In this document: positions 27,109 through 35,851 of the stretch, one piece after another
Layout: every line of letters starts with the position of its first letter
Position numbering within the stretch: the stretch's first letter is position 1
From: Escherichia fergusonii ATCC 35469
GTDB taxonomy: Bacteria > Pseudomonadota > Gammaproteobacteria > Enterobacterales > Enterobacteriaceae
DNA: 64,000 bases
Direction: 5' to 3'
Assembly: GCF_000026225.1 (NCBI RefSeq)
Contig: NC_011740.1
Location: 310,001 to 374,000 of the forward strand
Program-made: the position numbers and the translations under genes
Notes under the pieces: model-generated
The model's input: only the letters and a program-made list of their open reading frames with translations
Databases searched by the model: none
What the model was told of the DNA's origin: nothing

Positions 27109-28251
27109 ATGAGCGCGGGAAGCCCAAAATTCACCGTTCGCCGCATTGCGGCTTTGTCACTGGTTTCGCTCTGGCTGGCAGGTTGTACAGATACGTCGAA
27201 TCCACCAGCACCGGTTACCTCCGTCAACGGCGGTAATTCGACCAATACCAGTTCCGGGATGCTAATTACGCCGCCACCAAAAATGGGGTCAACCAGCACC
27301 GGGATACAACAGCCCCAAATTCAGTCAGTACAACAACCACAAATTCAATCTGCACAGCAGCCGCAAATCCAGCCAGTGCAGCCAGTAGCTCAGCAGCCGG
27401 TACAGATGGAAAACGGACGCATCGTCTACAACCGTCAGTATGGGAACATTCCGAAAGGCAGTTATAGCGGCAGTACCTATACCGTGAAAAAAGGCGACAC
27501 ACTTTTCTATATCGCCTGGATTACTGGCAACGATTTCCGCGATCTCGCCCAACGCAATAATATTCAGGCGCCATACGCGCTGAACGTCGGTCAGACCTTA
27601 CAGGTGGGTAATGCTTCAGGTACGCCAATCACTGGAGGAAATGCAATTACCCAGGCCGACGCAGCAGAGCAAGGAGTTGTGATCAAGCCTGCACAAAATT
27701 CAACCGTTGCTGTTGCGTCGCAACCGACAATTACGTATTCTGAGTCTTCGGGTGAACAGAGTGCTAACAAAATGTTGCCGAACAACAAGCCAACTGCGAC
27801 GGCTGTCACAGCGCCTGTAACGGTACCAACAGCAAGCGCAACCGAGCCAACTGCAAGCAGTTCGTCCAACAGTGCCGCTATTTCTGCATGGCTCTGGCCG
27901 ACGAGTGGCAAAGTGATCGAAACCTTTGGGGCTTCCGAAGGGGGCAATAAAGGGATCGATATTGCAGGCAGTAAAGGACAGGCAATCAACGCGACCGCAG
28001 ATGGCCGTGTTGTTTATGCCGGTAACGCGCTGCGCGGTTACGGTAATCTGATTATCATCAAACATAATGATGATTACCTGAGTGCCTACGCCCATAACGA
28101 TACAATGCTGGTCCGGGAACAACAAGAAGTGAAGGCGGGGCAAAAAATAGCGACCATGGGTAGCACCGGAACCAGTTCAACACGCTTGCATTTTGAAATT
28201 CGTTACAAGGGGAAATCCGTAAACCCGCTGCGTTATTTACCGCAGCGATAA
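27109..28251 (+). CDS. nlpD: outer-membrane lipoprotein NlpD, amidase activator
   Basis: Activates the septal amidase AmiC during daughter-cell separation. 380 aa: lipoprotein signal with lipobox LAGC (Cys26), a Q/P-rich linker with repeated PQIQ units (about residues 65-100), a LysM domain (YTVKKGDTLFYIAW) and a C-terminal LytM/M23 domain that lacks the full zinc-ligand set, as usual for NlpD. One residue longer than the K-12 protein owing to linker variation. In E. coli the main rpoS promoter lies inside this gene. Confidence 0.96.
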   Translation: MSAGSPKFTVRRIAALSLVSLWLAGCTDTSNPPAPVTSVNGGNSTNTSSGMLITPPPKMGSTSTGIQQPQIQSVQQPQIQSAQQPQIQPVQPVAQQPVQMENGRIVYNRQYGNIPKGSYSGSTYTVKKGDTLFYIAWITGNDFRDLAQRNNIQAPYALNVGQTLQVGNASGTPITGGNAITQADAAEQGVVIKPAQNSTVAVASQPTITYSESSGEQSANKMLPNNKPTATAVTAPVTVPTASATEPTASSSSNSAAISAWLWPTSGKVIETFGASEGGNKGIDIAGSKGQAINATADGRVVYAGNALRGYGNLIIIKHNDDYLSAYAHNDTMLVREQQEVKAGQKIATMGSTGTSSTRLHFEIRYKGKSVNPLRYLPQR

Positions 28252-28313
28252 TTCGGCGGAACCAGGCTTTTGCTTGCTAGTTCCGTCAAGGGATCACGGG
28301 TAGGAGCCACCTT
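28192..28313 (+). promoter_or_regulatory. rpoS leader with sRNA-pairing region
   Basis: The 3' end of nlpD and the short gap form the part of the rpoS leader that folds back over the ribosome site in E. coli. The segment ATTCGTTACAAGGGGAAATC (28198-28217) is the stretch to which DsrA pairs in K-12, as I remember it, and it is unchanged here. TAGGAGCCACC before the ATG is the ribosome site. So post-transcriptional control looks intact even though the gene is interrupted. Confidence 0.6.
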
Positions 28314-29306
28314 ATGAGTCAGAATACGCTGAAAGTTCATGATTTAAATGAAGACGCGGAATTTGATGAGAACTGAGTTGAGGTTTTTGACGAGAAAGCC
28401 TTAGTTGAAGAGGAACCCAGTGATAACGATTTGGCTGAAGAGGAGCTGTTATCGCAAGGGGCCACACAGCGTGTGTTGGACGCGACTCAGCTTTACCTTG
28501 GTGAGATTGGTTATTCGCCACTGTTAACGGCCGAAGAAGAAGTTTATTTCGCGCGTCGCGCACTGCGTGGAGATGTCGCTTCACGTCGCCGGATGATTGA
28601 AAGTAACCTGCGTCTGGTCGTGAAGATTGCCCGCCGTTATGGCAATCGTGGTCTGGCGTTATTGGATCTGATCGAAGAGGGCAACCTGGGGCTGATCCGC
28701 GCGGTTGAGAAGTTTGACCCGGAACGTGGTTTCCGCTTCTCAACATACGCAACCTGGTGGATTCGCCAGACGATCGAGCGGGCGATTATGAACCAAACCC
28801 GTACTATTCGTTTGCCGATTCACATCGTAAAGGAGCTGAACGTTTACCTGCGAACCGCACGTGAGTTGTCCCATAAGCTGGACCACGAACCGAGCGCGGA
28901 AGAGATCGCAGAGCAACTGGATAAGCCAGTTGATGACGTCAGCCGTATGCTTCGTCTTAACGAGCGCATTACCTCGGTAGACACCCCGCTGGGTGGAGAT
29001 TCCGAAAAAGCGTTGCTGGACATCCTGGCCGATGAAAAAGAAAACGGCCCGGAAGATACCACGCAAGATGACGATATGAAACAAAGCATCGTCAAATGGC
29101 TGTTCGAACTGAACGCCAAACAGCGTGAAGTGCTGGCACGTCGATTCGGTTTGCTGGGGTACGAAGCGGCAACACTGGAAGATGTAGGTCGTGAAATTGG
29201 CCTCACCCGTGAACGTGTTCGCCAGATTCAGGTTGAAGGCCTGCGCCGTTTGCGCGAAATCCTGCAAACGCAGGGGCTGAATATCGAAGCGCTGTTCCGC
29301 GAATAA
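28314..29306 (+). pseudogene. rpoS: rpoS (sigma S) interrupted by TGA at codon 21
   Basis: General stress and stationary-phase sigma factor; a full 330-codon frame is present from ATG 28314 to TAA 29304-29306. Codon 21 is TGA (28374-28376) where K-12 has GGA (Gly), a single G-to-T change. The rest is open and intact: region 2 (LDLIEEGNLGLIRAVEKF, YATWWIRQTIERA), region 3 and region 4 HTH (LEDVGREIGLTRERVRQIQ). Translation could restart at TTG codon 40 (28431), GTG codon 54 or ATG codon 94. The first two would keep most of the sigma domains, so partial activity is possible, as in K-12 strains with an amber stop at codon 33. Confidence 0.93.
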
Positions 29307-29321
29307 GTAAGCATCTGTCAG

Positions 29322-29358
29322 AAAGGCCAGTCTCAAGCGAGGCTGGCCTTTTTCTTTT
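29322..29358 (+). terminator. rpoS rho-independent terminator
   Basis: AAAGGCCAG (29322-29330) pairs with CTGGCCTTT (29343-29351), followed by TTCTTTT. It lies 15 nt after the rpoS stop. Confidence 0.85.
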
Positions 29359-29426
29359 ATTTGGGGAGTCGGTGTGTTTTGTCGCCTGGATAAGACACGT
29401 CAGCGTCCCACCCGGCAATCAACATC

Positions 29427-29834
29427 CTATTTGCTCATCATCTTGCGCACCAGCTGCATAAACAGCTCCTGCTCTTCTCCACTCAAACGCCCCAAAAATT
29501 CCTCATCCACACTGTCGCCAATCGGTATCGCCGCAGCAAGTACCTTTTCTCCTTCGGCAGTCAGCCAGACAAAGCGTCGCCGCTTGTCAGCAGAGTCATG
29601 TTCTCGTCTGACTAAGCCACGATTTTCCATTCGTGCCAGCATTTCTGCCAGCGTTGCTTTGGTGCTGACTGCTGCTTCCATCAGCGCAACCTGTTCGATG
29701 CCAGGCTTATCAGCAATGGCGCGCATCACCGCGTACTGCGGTTTGGTCAGGTCAGGTAGCTCATGCTGCCAGCGAGATGTGTGCTGCTGAAAAAGCTGTC
29801 GTAACTGATGGAACGCTTTATTTCGTAACGCCAT
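29427..29834 (-). CDS. hosA: MarR-family regulator HosA
   Basis: MarR/SlyA-type repressor, 135 aa from MALRNKAF, as in enteropathogenic E. coli HosA. The winged-helix core (STKATLAEMLARMENRGLVRREHDSADKRR) carries the typical recognition helix and the wing DKRR. HosA is reported to repress the adjacent hydroxyarylic acid decarboxylase operon and to be released by 4-hydroxybenzoate. It is divergent from edcB, and a perfect palindrome in the gap is the expected operator. K-12 lacks this gene and has ygbI-ygbN here. Confidence 0.88.
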   Translation of the reverse strand: MALRNKAFHQLRQLFQQHTSRWQHELPDLTKPQYAVMRAIADKPGIEQVALMEAAVSTKATLAEMLARMENRGLVRREHDSADKRRRFVWLTAEGEKVLAAAIPIGDSVDEEFLGRLSGEEQELFMQLVRKMMSK

Positions 29835-29949
29835 GTAAACTCCGGGCAAACTATCTGCCGCTATCATAGCGGTTTTTCAGTGACGCAGGGGATGTTGTTA
29901 CTTTTCAGTGCTTGCCGCGATGAGAACAGAGGCGTATTTTAATAATAAC

Positions 29950-29963
29950 GTTCGTATACGAAC
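29950..29963. promoter_or_regulatory. HosA operator (14-bp perfect palindrome)
   Basis: GTTCGTATACGAAC is a perfect 14-bp palindrome located 18 nt before the edcB start and in the hosA-edcB gap. The core TTCGTATACGAA agrees with the site I recall for HosA. Binding here would block edcBCD transcription. Confidence 0.75.
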
Positions 29964-29980
29964 AATTAAGAGAATTAACA

Positions 29981-30574
29981 ATGAGACTGATCGTCGGGAT
30001 GACAGGGGCCACCGGAGCGCCTCTTGGTGTGGCATTACTGCAAGCGCTGCGGGAGATGCCGAATGTCGAGACTCATCTGGTGATGTCGAAGTGGGCGAAA
30101 ACCACCATTGAACTGGAAACGCCTTACAACGCCCGCGATGTTGCTGCCCTCGCAGACTTCTGCCATAACCCGGCGGATCAGGCCGCAACCATCTCCTCAG
30201 GTTCCTTTCGTACCGACGGTATGATCGTTATTCCGTGCAGTATGAAAACGCTCGCCGGTATCCGCGCTGGTTACGCCGATGGCCTGGTAGGGCGCGCGGC
30301 GGACGTCGTGCTCAAAGAAGGCCGCAAACTGGTGCTGGTGCCGCGTGAAATGCCGCTTAGCACCATCCATCTCGAAAATATGCTCGCACTTTCGCGCATG
30401 GGCGTGGCGATGGTGCCGCCGATGCCTGCCTTTTATAACCATCCCGAAACGGTAGATGACATTGTCCACCACGTGGTAGCCCGCGTGCTGGATCAATTTG
30501 GCCTCGAACATCCTCACGCCAGGCGCTGGCAAGGATTGCCGCAGGCCCGGAATTTTTCCCAGGAGAATGAATAA
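29981..30574 (+). CDS. edcB: UbiX-family flavin prenyltransferase, decarboxylase subunit B
   Basis: UbiX/Pad1 protein that prenylates FMN to make the cofactor of the UbiD-type decarboxylase encoded next. 197 aa with the flavin-binding start IVGMTGATGAPLG, the IVIPCSMKTLAGI segment and C-terminal RWQG. E. coli has its own ubiX for ubiquinone elsewhere; this copy belongs to a catabolic or detoxifying operon of B, C and D subunits. Overlaps edcC by one base. Confidence 0.88.
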   Translation: MRLIVGMTGATGAPLGVALLQALREMPNVETHLVMSKWAKTTIELETPYNARDVAALADFCHNPADQAATISSGSFRTDGMIVIPCSMKTLAGIRAGYADGLVGRAADVVLKEGRKLVLVPREMPLSTIHLENMLALSRMGVAMVPPMPAFYNHPETVDDIVHHVVARVLDQFGLEHPHARRWQGLPQARNFSQENE

Positions 30575-32001
30575 TGGCATTTGATGATTTACGCAGCTTT
30601 TTACAGGCGCTTGATGACTACGGTCAGTTACTGAAAATCAGTGAAGAAGTGAACGCCGAGCCGGATCTGGCAGCCGCTGCCAACGCCACCGGGCGTATCG
30701 GCGACGGTGCACCGGCGCTGTGGTTTGACAATATTCGCGGCTTTACCGATGCCCGCGTGGCAATGAACACCATCGGCTCCTGGCAGAACCACGCGATTTC
30801 CCTCGGCCTGCCGCCAAACACCCCGGTTAAAAAACAGATTGATGAGTTTATCCGCCGCTGGGATAACTTTCCCATTGCCCCGGAGCGCCGTGCGAATCCG
30901 GTCTGGGCGCAGAACACCGTCGATGGCGACGAGATTAATTTGTTCGATATTCTGCCGCTGTTTCGTTTAAACGATGGCGATGGCGGTTTCTATCTCGACA
31001 AAGCGTGCGTGGTTTCCCGCGATCCGCTCGACCCGGATAATTTCGGCAAGCAGAATGTCGGCATCTACCGCATGGAAGTGAAGGGCAAGCGTAAGCTCGG
31101 CCTGCAACCGGTGCCGATGCACGATATCGCCCTGCATCTGCATAAAGCAGAAGAGCGCGGTGAAGATCTGCCGATTGCGATCACGCTCGGTAACGATCCG
31201 ATCATCACCCTGATGGGGGCCACCCCGCTGAAATACGATCAATCAGAGTACGAAATGGCTGGCGCACTACGCGAAAGCCCGTACCCGATCGCCACCGCCC
31301 CGCTGACCGGTTTTGATGTGCCGTGGGGCTCAGAAGTGATCCTCGAAGGCGTTATCGAAAGCCGTAAACGCGAGATTGAAGGGCCGTTCGGTGAATTTAC
31401 CGGCCACTACTCCGGCGGGCGCAACATGACCGTAGTGCGCATCGATAAAGTCTCTTACCGCACCAAACCGATTTTTGAATCGCTCTATCTCGGTATGCCG
31501 TGGACCGAAATCGACTACCTGATGGGGCCAGCCACCTGTGTGCCGCTGTATCAGCAACTGAAAGCCGAGTTCCCGGAAGTGCAGGCGGTGAACGCCATGT
31601 ACACCCACGGCCTGCTGGCGATTATCTCCACCAAAAAACGCTACGGCGGCTTTGCCCGCGCGGTGGGCCTGCGTGCGATGACCACGCCGCACGGTCTGGG
31701 CTACGTGAAGATGGTGATTATGGTCGATGAAGACGTTGATCCGTTCAACCTGCCGCAGGTGATGTGGGCGCTTTCGTCGAAAGTGAACCCGGCAGGGGAT
31801 CTGGTGCAGTTGCCGAATATGTCAGTACTGGAACTCGACCCTGGCTCAAGCCCGGCGGGGATCACCGATAAGCTGATTATCGACGCCACTACGCCTGTCG
31901 CCCCGGACAACCGTGGTCACTACAGCCAGCCGGTGGTGGACTTACCGGAAACCAAAGCCTGGGCTGAAAAACTGACCGCTATGCTGGCCGCACGTAAATA
32001 A
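30574..32001 (+). CDS. edcC: UbiD-family hydroxyarylic acid decarboxylase, subunit C
   Basis: Non-oxidative, reversible decarboxylase for phenolic acids such as 4-hydroxybenzoate or vanillate, dependent on prenylated FMN. 475 aa, typical UbiD length; the conserved E-R-E region is represented by segments such as IVLEGVIESRKREIEGPFGEFTGH-type residues near 31340-31410. Product and substrate range cannot be told from sequence. Sits between edcB and edcD in the operon controlled by HosA. Confidence 0.88.
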   Translation: MAFDDLRSFLQALDDYGQLLKISEEVNAEPDLAAAANATGRIGDGAPALWFDNIRGFTDARVAMNTIGSWQNHAISLGLPPNTPVKKQIDEFIRRWDNFPIAPERRANPVWAQNTVDGDEINLFDILPLFRLNDGDGGFYLDKACVVSRDPLDPDNFGKQNVGIYRMEVKGKRKLGLQPVPMHDIALHLHKAEERGEDLPIAITLGNDPIITLMGATPLKYDQSEYEMAGALRESPYPIATAPLTGFDVPWGSEVILEGVIESRKREIEGPFGEFTGHYSGGRNMTVVRIDKVSYRTKPIFESLYLGMPWTEIDYLMGPATCVPLYQQLKAEFPEVQAVNAMYTHGLLAIISTKKRYGGFARAVGLRAMTTPHGLGYVKMVIMVDEDVDPFNLPQVMWALSSKVNPAGDLVQLPNMSVLELDPGSSPAGITDKLIIDATTPVAPDNRGHYSQPVVDLPETKAWAEKLTAMLAARK

Positions 32002-32011
32002 GGAGAACAAG

Positions 32012-32248
32012 ATGATTTGTCCACGTTGTGCCGATGAACAGATTGAAGTGATGGCGAAATCGCCGGTGAAAGATGTCTGGACGGTCTACCAGTGCCAGCA
32101 TTGCCTTTATACCTGGCGCGATACTGAACCGCTACGCCGCACCAGCCGCGAACATTACCCGCAAGCGTTCCGTATGACTCAAAAAGATATTGATGACGCG
32201 CCAATGGTGCCGAGCATTCCGCCGCTGCTGGCGGCAGATAAGCGCTAA
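32012..32248 (+). CDS. edcD: hydroxyarylic acid decarboxylase subunit D
   Basis: 78-residue protein of the YclD/KpdD family, needed for activity of the three-gene decarboxylase systems. Cysteine pairs CPRCADEQ and CQHCLYTW suggest a zinc-ribbon fold. An AAGGAG ribosome site precedes the ATG, 10 nt after edcC. Last gene of the operon. Confidence 0.85.
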   Translation: MICPRCADEQIEVMAKSPVKDVWTVYQCQHCLYTWRDTEPLRRTSREHYPQAFRMTQKDIDDAPMVPSIPPLLAADKR

Positions 32249-32256
32249 TAAAAAAG

Positions 32257-32286
32257 GGCCGGGTAGAGGCTTTGCTTTACCCGGCC
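32257..32286 (-). terminator. terminator of pphB
   Basis: GGCCGGGTA (32257-32265) pairs with TACCCGGCC (32278-32286). On the minus strand the stem is followed by CTTTTTTATT, a good T run, so it ends pphB; on the plus strand it also follows edcD. Confidence 0.75.
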
Positions 32287-32289
32287 ACG

Positions 32290-32946
32290 TTATTTGATTT
32301 TATAAAACGACAGCCGCCCGCTTTCCGGCGATCCGGTATCAATATATACCTGGTTGGCGAACGTCTGGATGTTATCAAACATCATATGACCGAAGATAAA
32401 GCAGTCGGCGCCGTTTATTTCCTGTAACTCGCCTTTGAGCGATTTCAGTACACGATCAACAGGCCAGAGTAATTCGCTTTCTGCTATTTCTTTTCCAAAC
32501 TGATATTCATCACCTGGATAATCCGCATGTGCGATGACATATTTTATGATGTCGTTAGTGATTTCAATAATATGTGGGAGGTGATGAAATTTCAGCAACA
32601 GATCTATAGCTTCTTTTTGCTCTGAATCATTTAAATCGAAAAACCAGTTACCACCGCTGGCTAACCACATATTACCATCGCCAGTCGCGAATGCATCAAG
32701 CGCCATCGCTTCGTGGTTGCCTTTGACGGAGGTAAACCAGGGCTGGTTTAACAGGCGCAGCACGTTAAGGCTATCCGGCCCCCGATCAATGTTATCGCCG
32801 ACAGAAATAAGAAAGTCAGTTTCGGGACAAAAAGATAATTGGTGTAAGCGGGATTGTAATAATTGATAGTCACCATGAATATCACCAACGGCCCATATAT
32901 GGCGATAGTGATGGGCATTAATTTTTTGATAGCGTGTAGATGGCAT
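32290..32946 (-). CDS. pphB: serine/threonine protein phosphatase 2
   Basis: PPP-family metallophosphatase of about 218 aa acting on phosphoserine, phosphothreonine and some phosphotyrosine. The three metal-site motifs are present: GDIHGDY, GDNIDRGP and GNHEAM. Full K-12 length. In K-12 it also neighbours mutS. Confidence 0.95.
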   Translation of the reverse strand: MPSTRYQKINAHHYRHIWAVGDIHGDYQLLQSRLHQLSFCPETDFLISVGDNIDRGPDSLNVLRLLNQPWFTSVKGNHEAMALDAFATGDGNMWLASGGNWFFDLNDSEQKEAIDLLLKFHHLPHIIEITNDIIKYVIAHADYPGDEYQFGKEIAESELLWPVDRVLKSLKGELQEINGADCFIFGHMMFDNIQTFANQVYIDTGSPESGRLSFYKIK

Positions 32947-33018
32947 GGTTTTACCCTGTAAAATAAGATTTCCTATTATACAGGGTATTTTTATTTGATT
33001 CGTCAGTTGTCGTTAATA

Positions 33019-33045
33019 TTCCCGATAGCAAAAAACTATCGGGAA
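33019..33045 (-). terminator. mutS terminator-like hairpin
   Basis: TTCCCGATAG (33019-33028) is the perfect reverse complement of CTATCGGGAA (33036-33045), with a 7-nt A-rich loop. It lies 6 nt beyond the mutS stop on the minus strand; the sequence after it (TATTAACG) is only moderately T-rich. Confidence 0.6.
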
Positions 33046-33051
33046 TTGTTA

Positions 33052-35613
33052 TTACACCAGACTCTTCAAGCGGTAAATCCACTCCAGCGCCTGACGCGGA
33101 GTCAGTGAATCCGGGTCAAGATTTTCCAGTGCTTCGACCGCTGGCGAGGTTTCTTCCGGTACTGACAGCAAAGACATCTGCGTACCATCAACCTGTGTAG
33201 CGGCGGCGTTCGGCGAAATGCTTTCCAGCTCACGCAGTTTTTGCCGTGCGCGCTTAATCACCTCTTTTGGCACGCCCGCCAGAGCAGCAACCGCCAGACC
33301 GTAGCTTTTGCTCGCTGCGCCGTCCTGAACGCTGTGCATAAAGGCAATGGTGTCGCCGTGCTCCAGTGCATCGAGATGCACGTTGGCGACGCCTTCCATT
33401 TTTTCCGGTAACTGGGTCAGCTCGAAATAGTGGGTGGCAAACAACGTCAACGCTTTAATCTTATTCGCCAGATTTTCCGCGCACGCCCATGCCAGCGACA
33501 GACCATCGTAAGTGGACGTTCCGCGCCCAATCTCATCCATCAACACCAGGCTGTACTCCGTGGCGTTATGCAGAATATTGGCGGTTTCGGTCATCTCCAC
33601 CATAAAGGTTGAACGCCCGGATGCCAGATCGTCAGCCGCGCCTACACGGGTAAAGATACGGTCGATCGGGCCAATCTCGACTTTTTGCGCCGGTACGTAG
33701 CTACCGATGTAGGCCATCAGCGCAATCAACGCGGTCTGGCGCATATAGGTACTTTTACCGCCCATGTTCGGACCGGTGATGATCAACATGCGGCGCTGCG
33801 GCGACAGGTTCAGCGGGTTAGCGATAAACGGCTCATTCAGTACCTGTTCAACCACCGGATGGCGACCTTCGGTAATGCGAATGCCCGGTTTATCAATGAA
33901 GGTCGGGCAGGTGTAGTTCAGGGTATAGGCCCGTTCCGCCAGGTTTACCAGTACGTCGAGTTCTGCCAGTGCGCTCGCGCTCTGTTGCAACGCTTCCAGA
34001 TGCGGCAACAACAGGTCGAACAACTCTTCATAAAGCTGTTTTTCCAGTGCCAGCGCTTTACCTTTCGAGGTGAGTACTTTGTCTTCATACTCTTTTAGCT
34101 CTGGAATAATGTAGCGTTCGGCGTTTTTCAGCGTCTGGCGACGCATATAGTTGATGGGTGCCAGATGGCTTTGTCCACGGCTAATCTGAATGTAATAACC
34201 ATGCACCGCGTTAAAGCCGACTTTCAGCGTGTCCAGGCCGGTACGTTCACGCTCGCGAACTTCCAGACGCTCCAGATAATCGGTCGCGCCGTCAGCCAGC
34301 GCGCGCCACTCATCCAGCTCTTCGTTATAGCCCGATGCGATAACACCACCGTCGCGTACCAGCACCGGCGGTGTGTCGATGATTGCCCGCTCCAGCAGAT
34401 CGCGCAGCTCTGCAAACTCGCCCATTTTCTCACGCAGCGCCTGCACTGGTGCACTATCGACATTCTCTAACTGCGCTCGCAGCTCCGGCAGTTGCTGGAA
34501 AGCGTGACGCATACGGGCCAGATCGCGTGGGCGAGCGGTACGCAACGCCAGACGCGCCAGAATACGTTCCAGGTCGCCAACCTGACGTAGTACCGGCTGC
34601 AACTCGGCGGTGAAATCCTGCAATGCGCCAATAGTTTGCTGGCGCTCAAGCAACACGCGGGTATCGCGCACTGGCATATGCAGCCAGCGTTTCAGCATAC
34701 GACTCCCCATCGGCGTTACAGTGCAGTCGAGCACAGAAGCCAGCGTGTTTTCCGCACCGCCCGCCAGGTTCTGGGTAATTTCCAGGTTACGGCGCGTTGC
34801 GGCATCCATAATGATGCTGTCCTGCTCACGTTCCATAGTGATAGAACGAATATGCGGCAGGGTCGTGCGTTGCGTATCTTTCGCATACTGCAACAGACAA
34901 CCGGCGGCACAAAGTCCGCGCGGCGCGTTCTCGACGCCAAAACCGACCAGATCGCGAGTGCCAAATTGTAGATTCAACTGCTGGCGCGCGGTGTCGATTT
35001 CAAACTCCCACAGCGGACGACGGCGCAAACCGCGACGACCTTCAATTAACGACATTTCAGCAAAATCTTCTGCATACAGCAGTTCCGCCGGATTAGTGCG
35101 TTGCAGTTCTGCCGCCATCGTTTCGCGGTCAGCCGGTTCACTCAGGCGAAAACGACCGGAACTGATATCCAGCGTCGCGTAGCCGAAACCTTTACTGTCC
35201 TGCCAGATAGCCGCCAGCAGGTTGTCCTGACGCTCCTGCAACAGCGCTTCATCGCTGATGGTGCCCGGCGTAACGATACGCACAACTTTGCGCTCAACTG
35301 GACCTTTGCTGGTCGCCGGATCGCCAATTTGTTCGCAGATGGCAACGGACTCGCCCTGATTCACCAGTTTGGCGAGGTAGTTTTCCACTGCATGGTAGGG
35401 AATCCCCGCCATCGGGATCGGCTCGCCCGCTGAAGCGCCGCGTTTGGTCAGTGAAATATCCAGCAGTTGTGACGCACGTTTTGCGTCGTCATAAAACAGT
35501 TCGTAAAAGTCACCCATCCGGTAGAACAGCAGGATCTCGGGATGCTGGGCTTTCAGCTTGAGATACTGCTGCATCATTGGCGTGTGGGCGTCGAAATTTT
35601 CTATTGCACTCAT
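33052..35613 (-). CDS. mutS: DNA mismatch repair protein MutS
   Basis: Recognises mismatches and small loops and starts methyl-directed repair with MutL. 853 aa, the K-12 length. The N-terminal mismatch-contact motif GDFYELF (Phe36, Glu38), the central clamp, Walker A GPNMGGKSTYM, and DEIGRGTSTYDG near the C-terminus are all present. The gene looks intact. It marks the left boundary of the accessory block that follows. Confidence 0.98.
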   Translation of the reverse strand: MSAIENFDAHTPMMQQYLKLKAQHPEILLFYRMGDFYELFYDDAKRASQLLDISLTKRGASAGEPIPMAGIPYHAVENYLAKLVNQGESVAICEQIGDPATSKGPVERKVVRIVTPGTISDEALLQERQDNLLAAIWQDSKGFGYATLDISSGRFRLSEPADRETMAAELQRTNPAELLYAEDFAEMSLIEGRRGLRRRPLWEFEIDTARQQLNLQFGTRDLVGFGVENAPRGLCAAGCLLQYAKDTQRTTLPHIRSITMEREQDSIIMDAATRRNLEITQNLAGGAENTLASVLDCTVTPMGSRMLKRWLHMPVRDTRVLLERQQTIGALQDFTAELQPVLRQVGDLERILARLALRTARPRDLARMRHAFQQLPELRAQLENVDSAPVQALREKMGEFAELRDLLERAIIDTPPVLVRDGGVIASGYNEELDEWRALADGATDYLERLEVRERERTGLDTLKVGFNAVHGYYIQISRGQSHLAPINYMRRQTLKNAERYIIPELKEYEDKVLTSKGKALALEKQLYEELFDLLLPHLEALQQSASALAELDVLVNLAERAYTLNYTCPTFIDKPGIRITEGRHPVVEQVLNEPFIANPLNLSPQRRMLIITGPNMGGKSTYMRQTALIALMAYIGSYVPAQKVEIGPIDRIFTRVGAADDLASGRSTFMVEMTETANILHNATEYSLVLMDEIGRGTSTYDGLSLAWACAENLANKIKALTLFATHYFELTQLPEKMEGVANVHLDALEHGDTIAFMHSVQDGAASKSYGLAVAALAGVPKEVIKRARQKLRELESISPNAAATQVDGTQMSLLSVPEETSPAVEALENLDPDSLTPRQALEWIYRLKSLV

Positions 35614-35851
35614 GGCGTTATGTCCGGTTCCCTGATTTTAAGTGAATAGCGATGTTTTTTTGTTTTCGTTGTTATCGCAGAAGGAACACATGATAACGGA
35701 GATAGCTATTTCAGGGAAAGCGAGGAAAGGTGGCTTCGCGATCGCTATTCCTGAAGTGTGTGTAAATTGCATTGGGTAAAAAAAGGGGAGGAAGAAGGCT
35801 CACACTTTTGCTCTGAAACTTCCCGGAGTAAACAATAACTCTCAGTATGTG

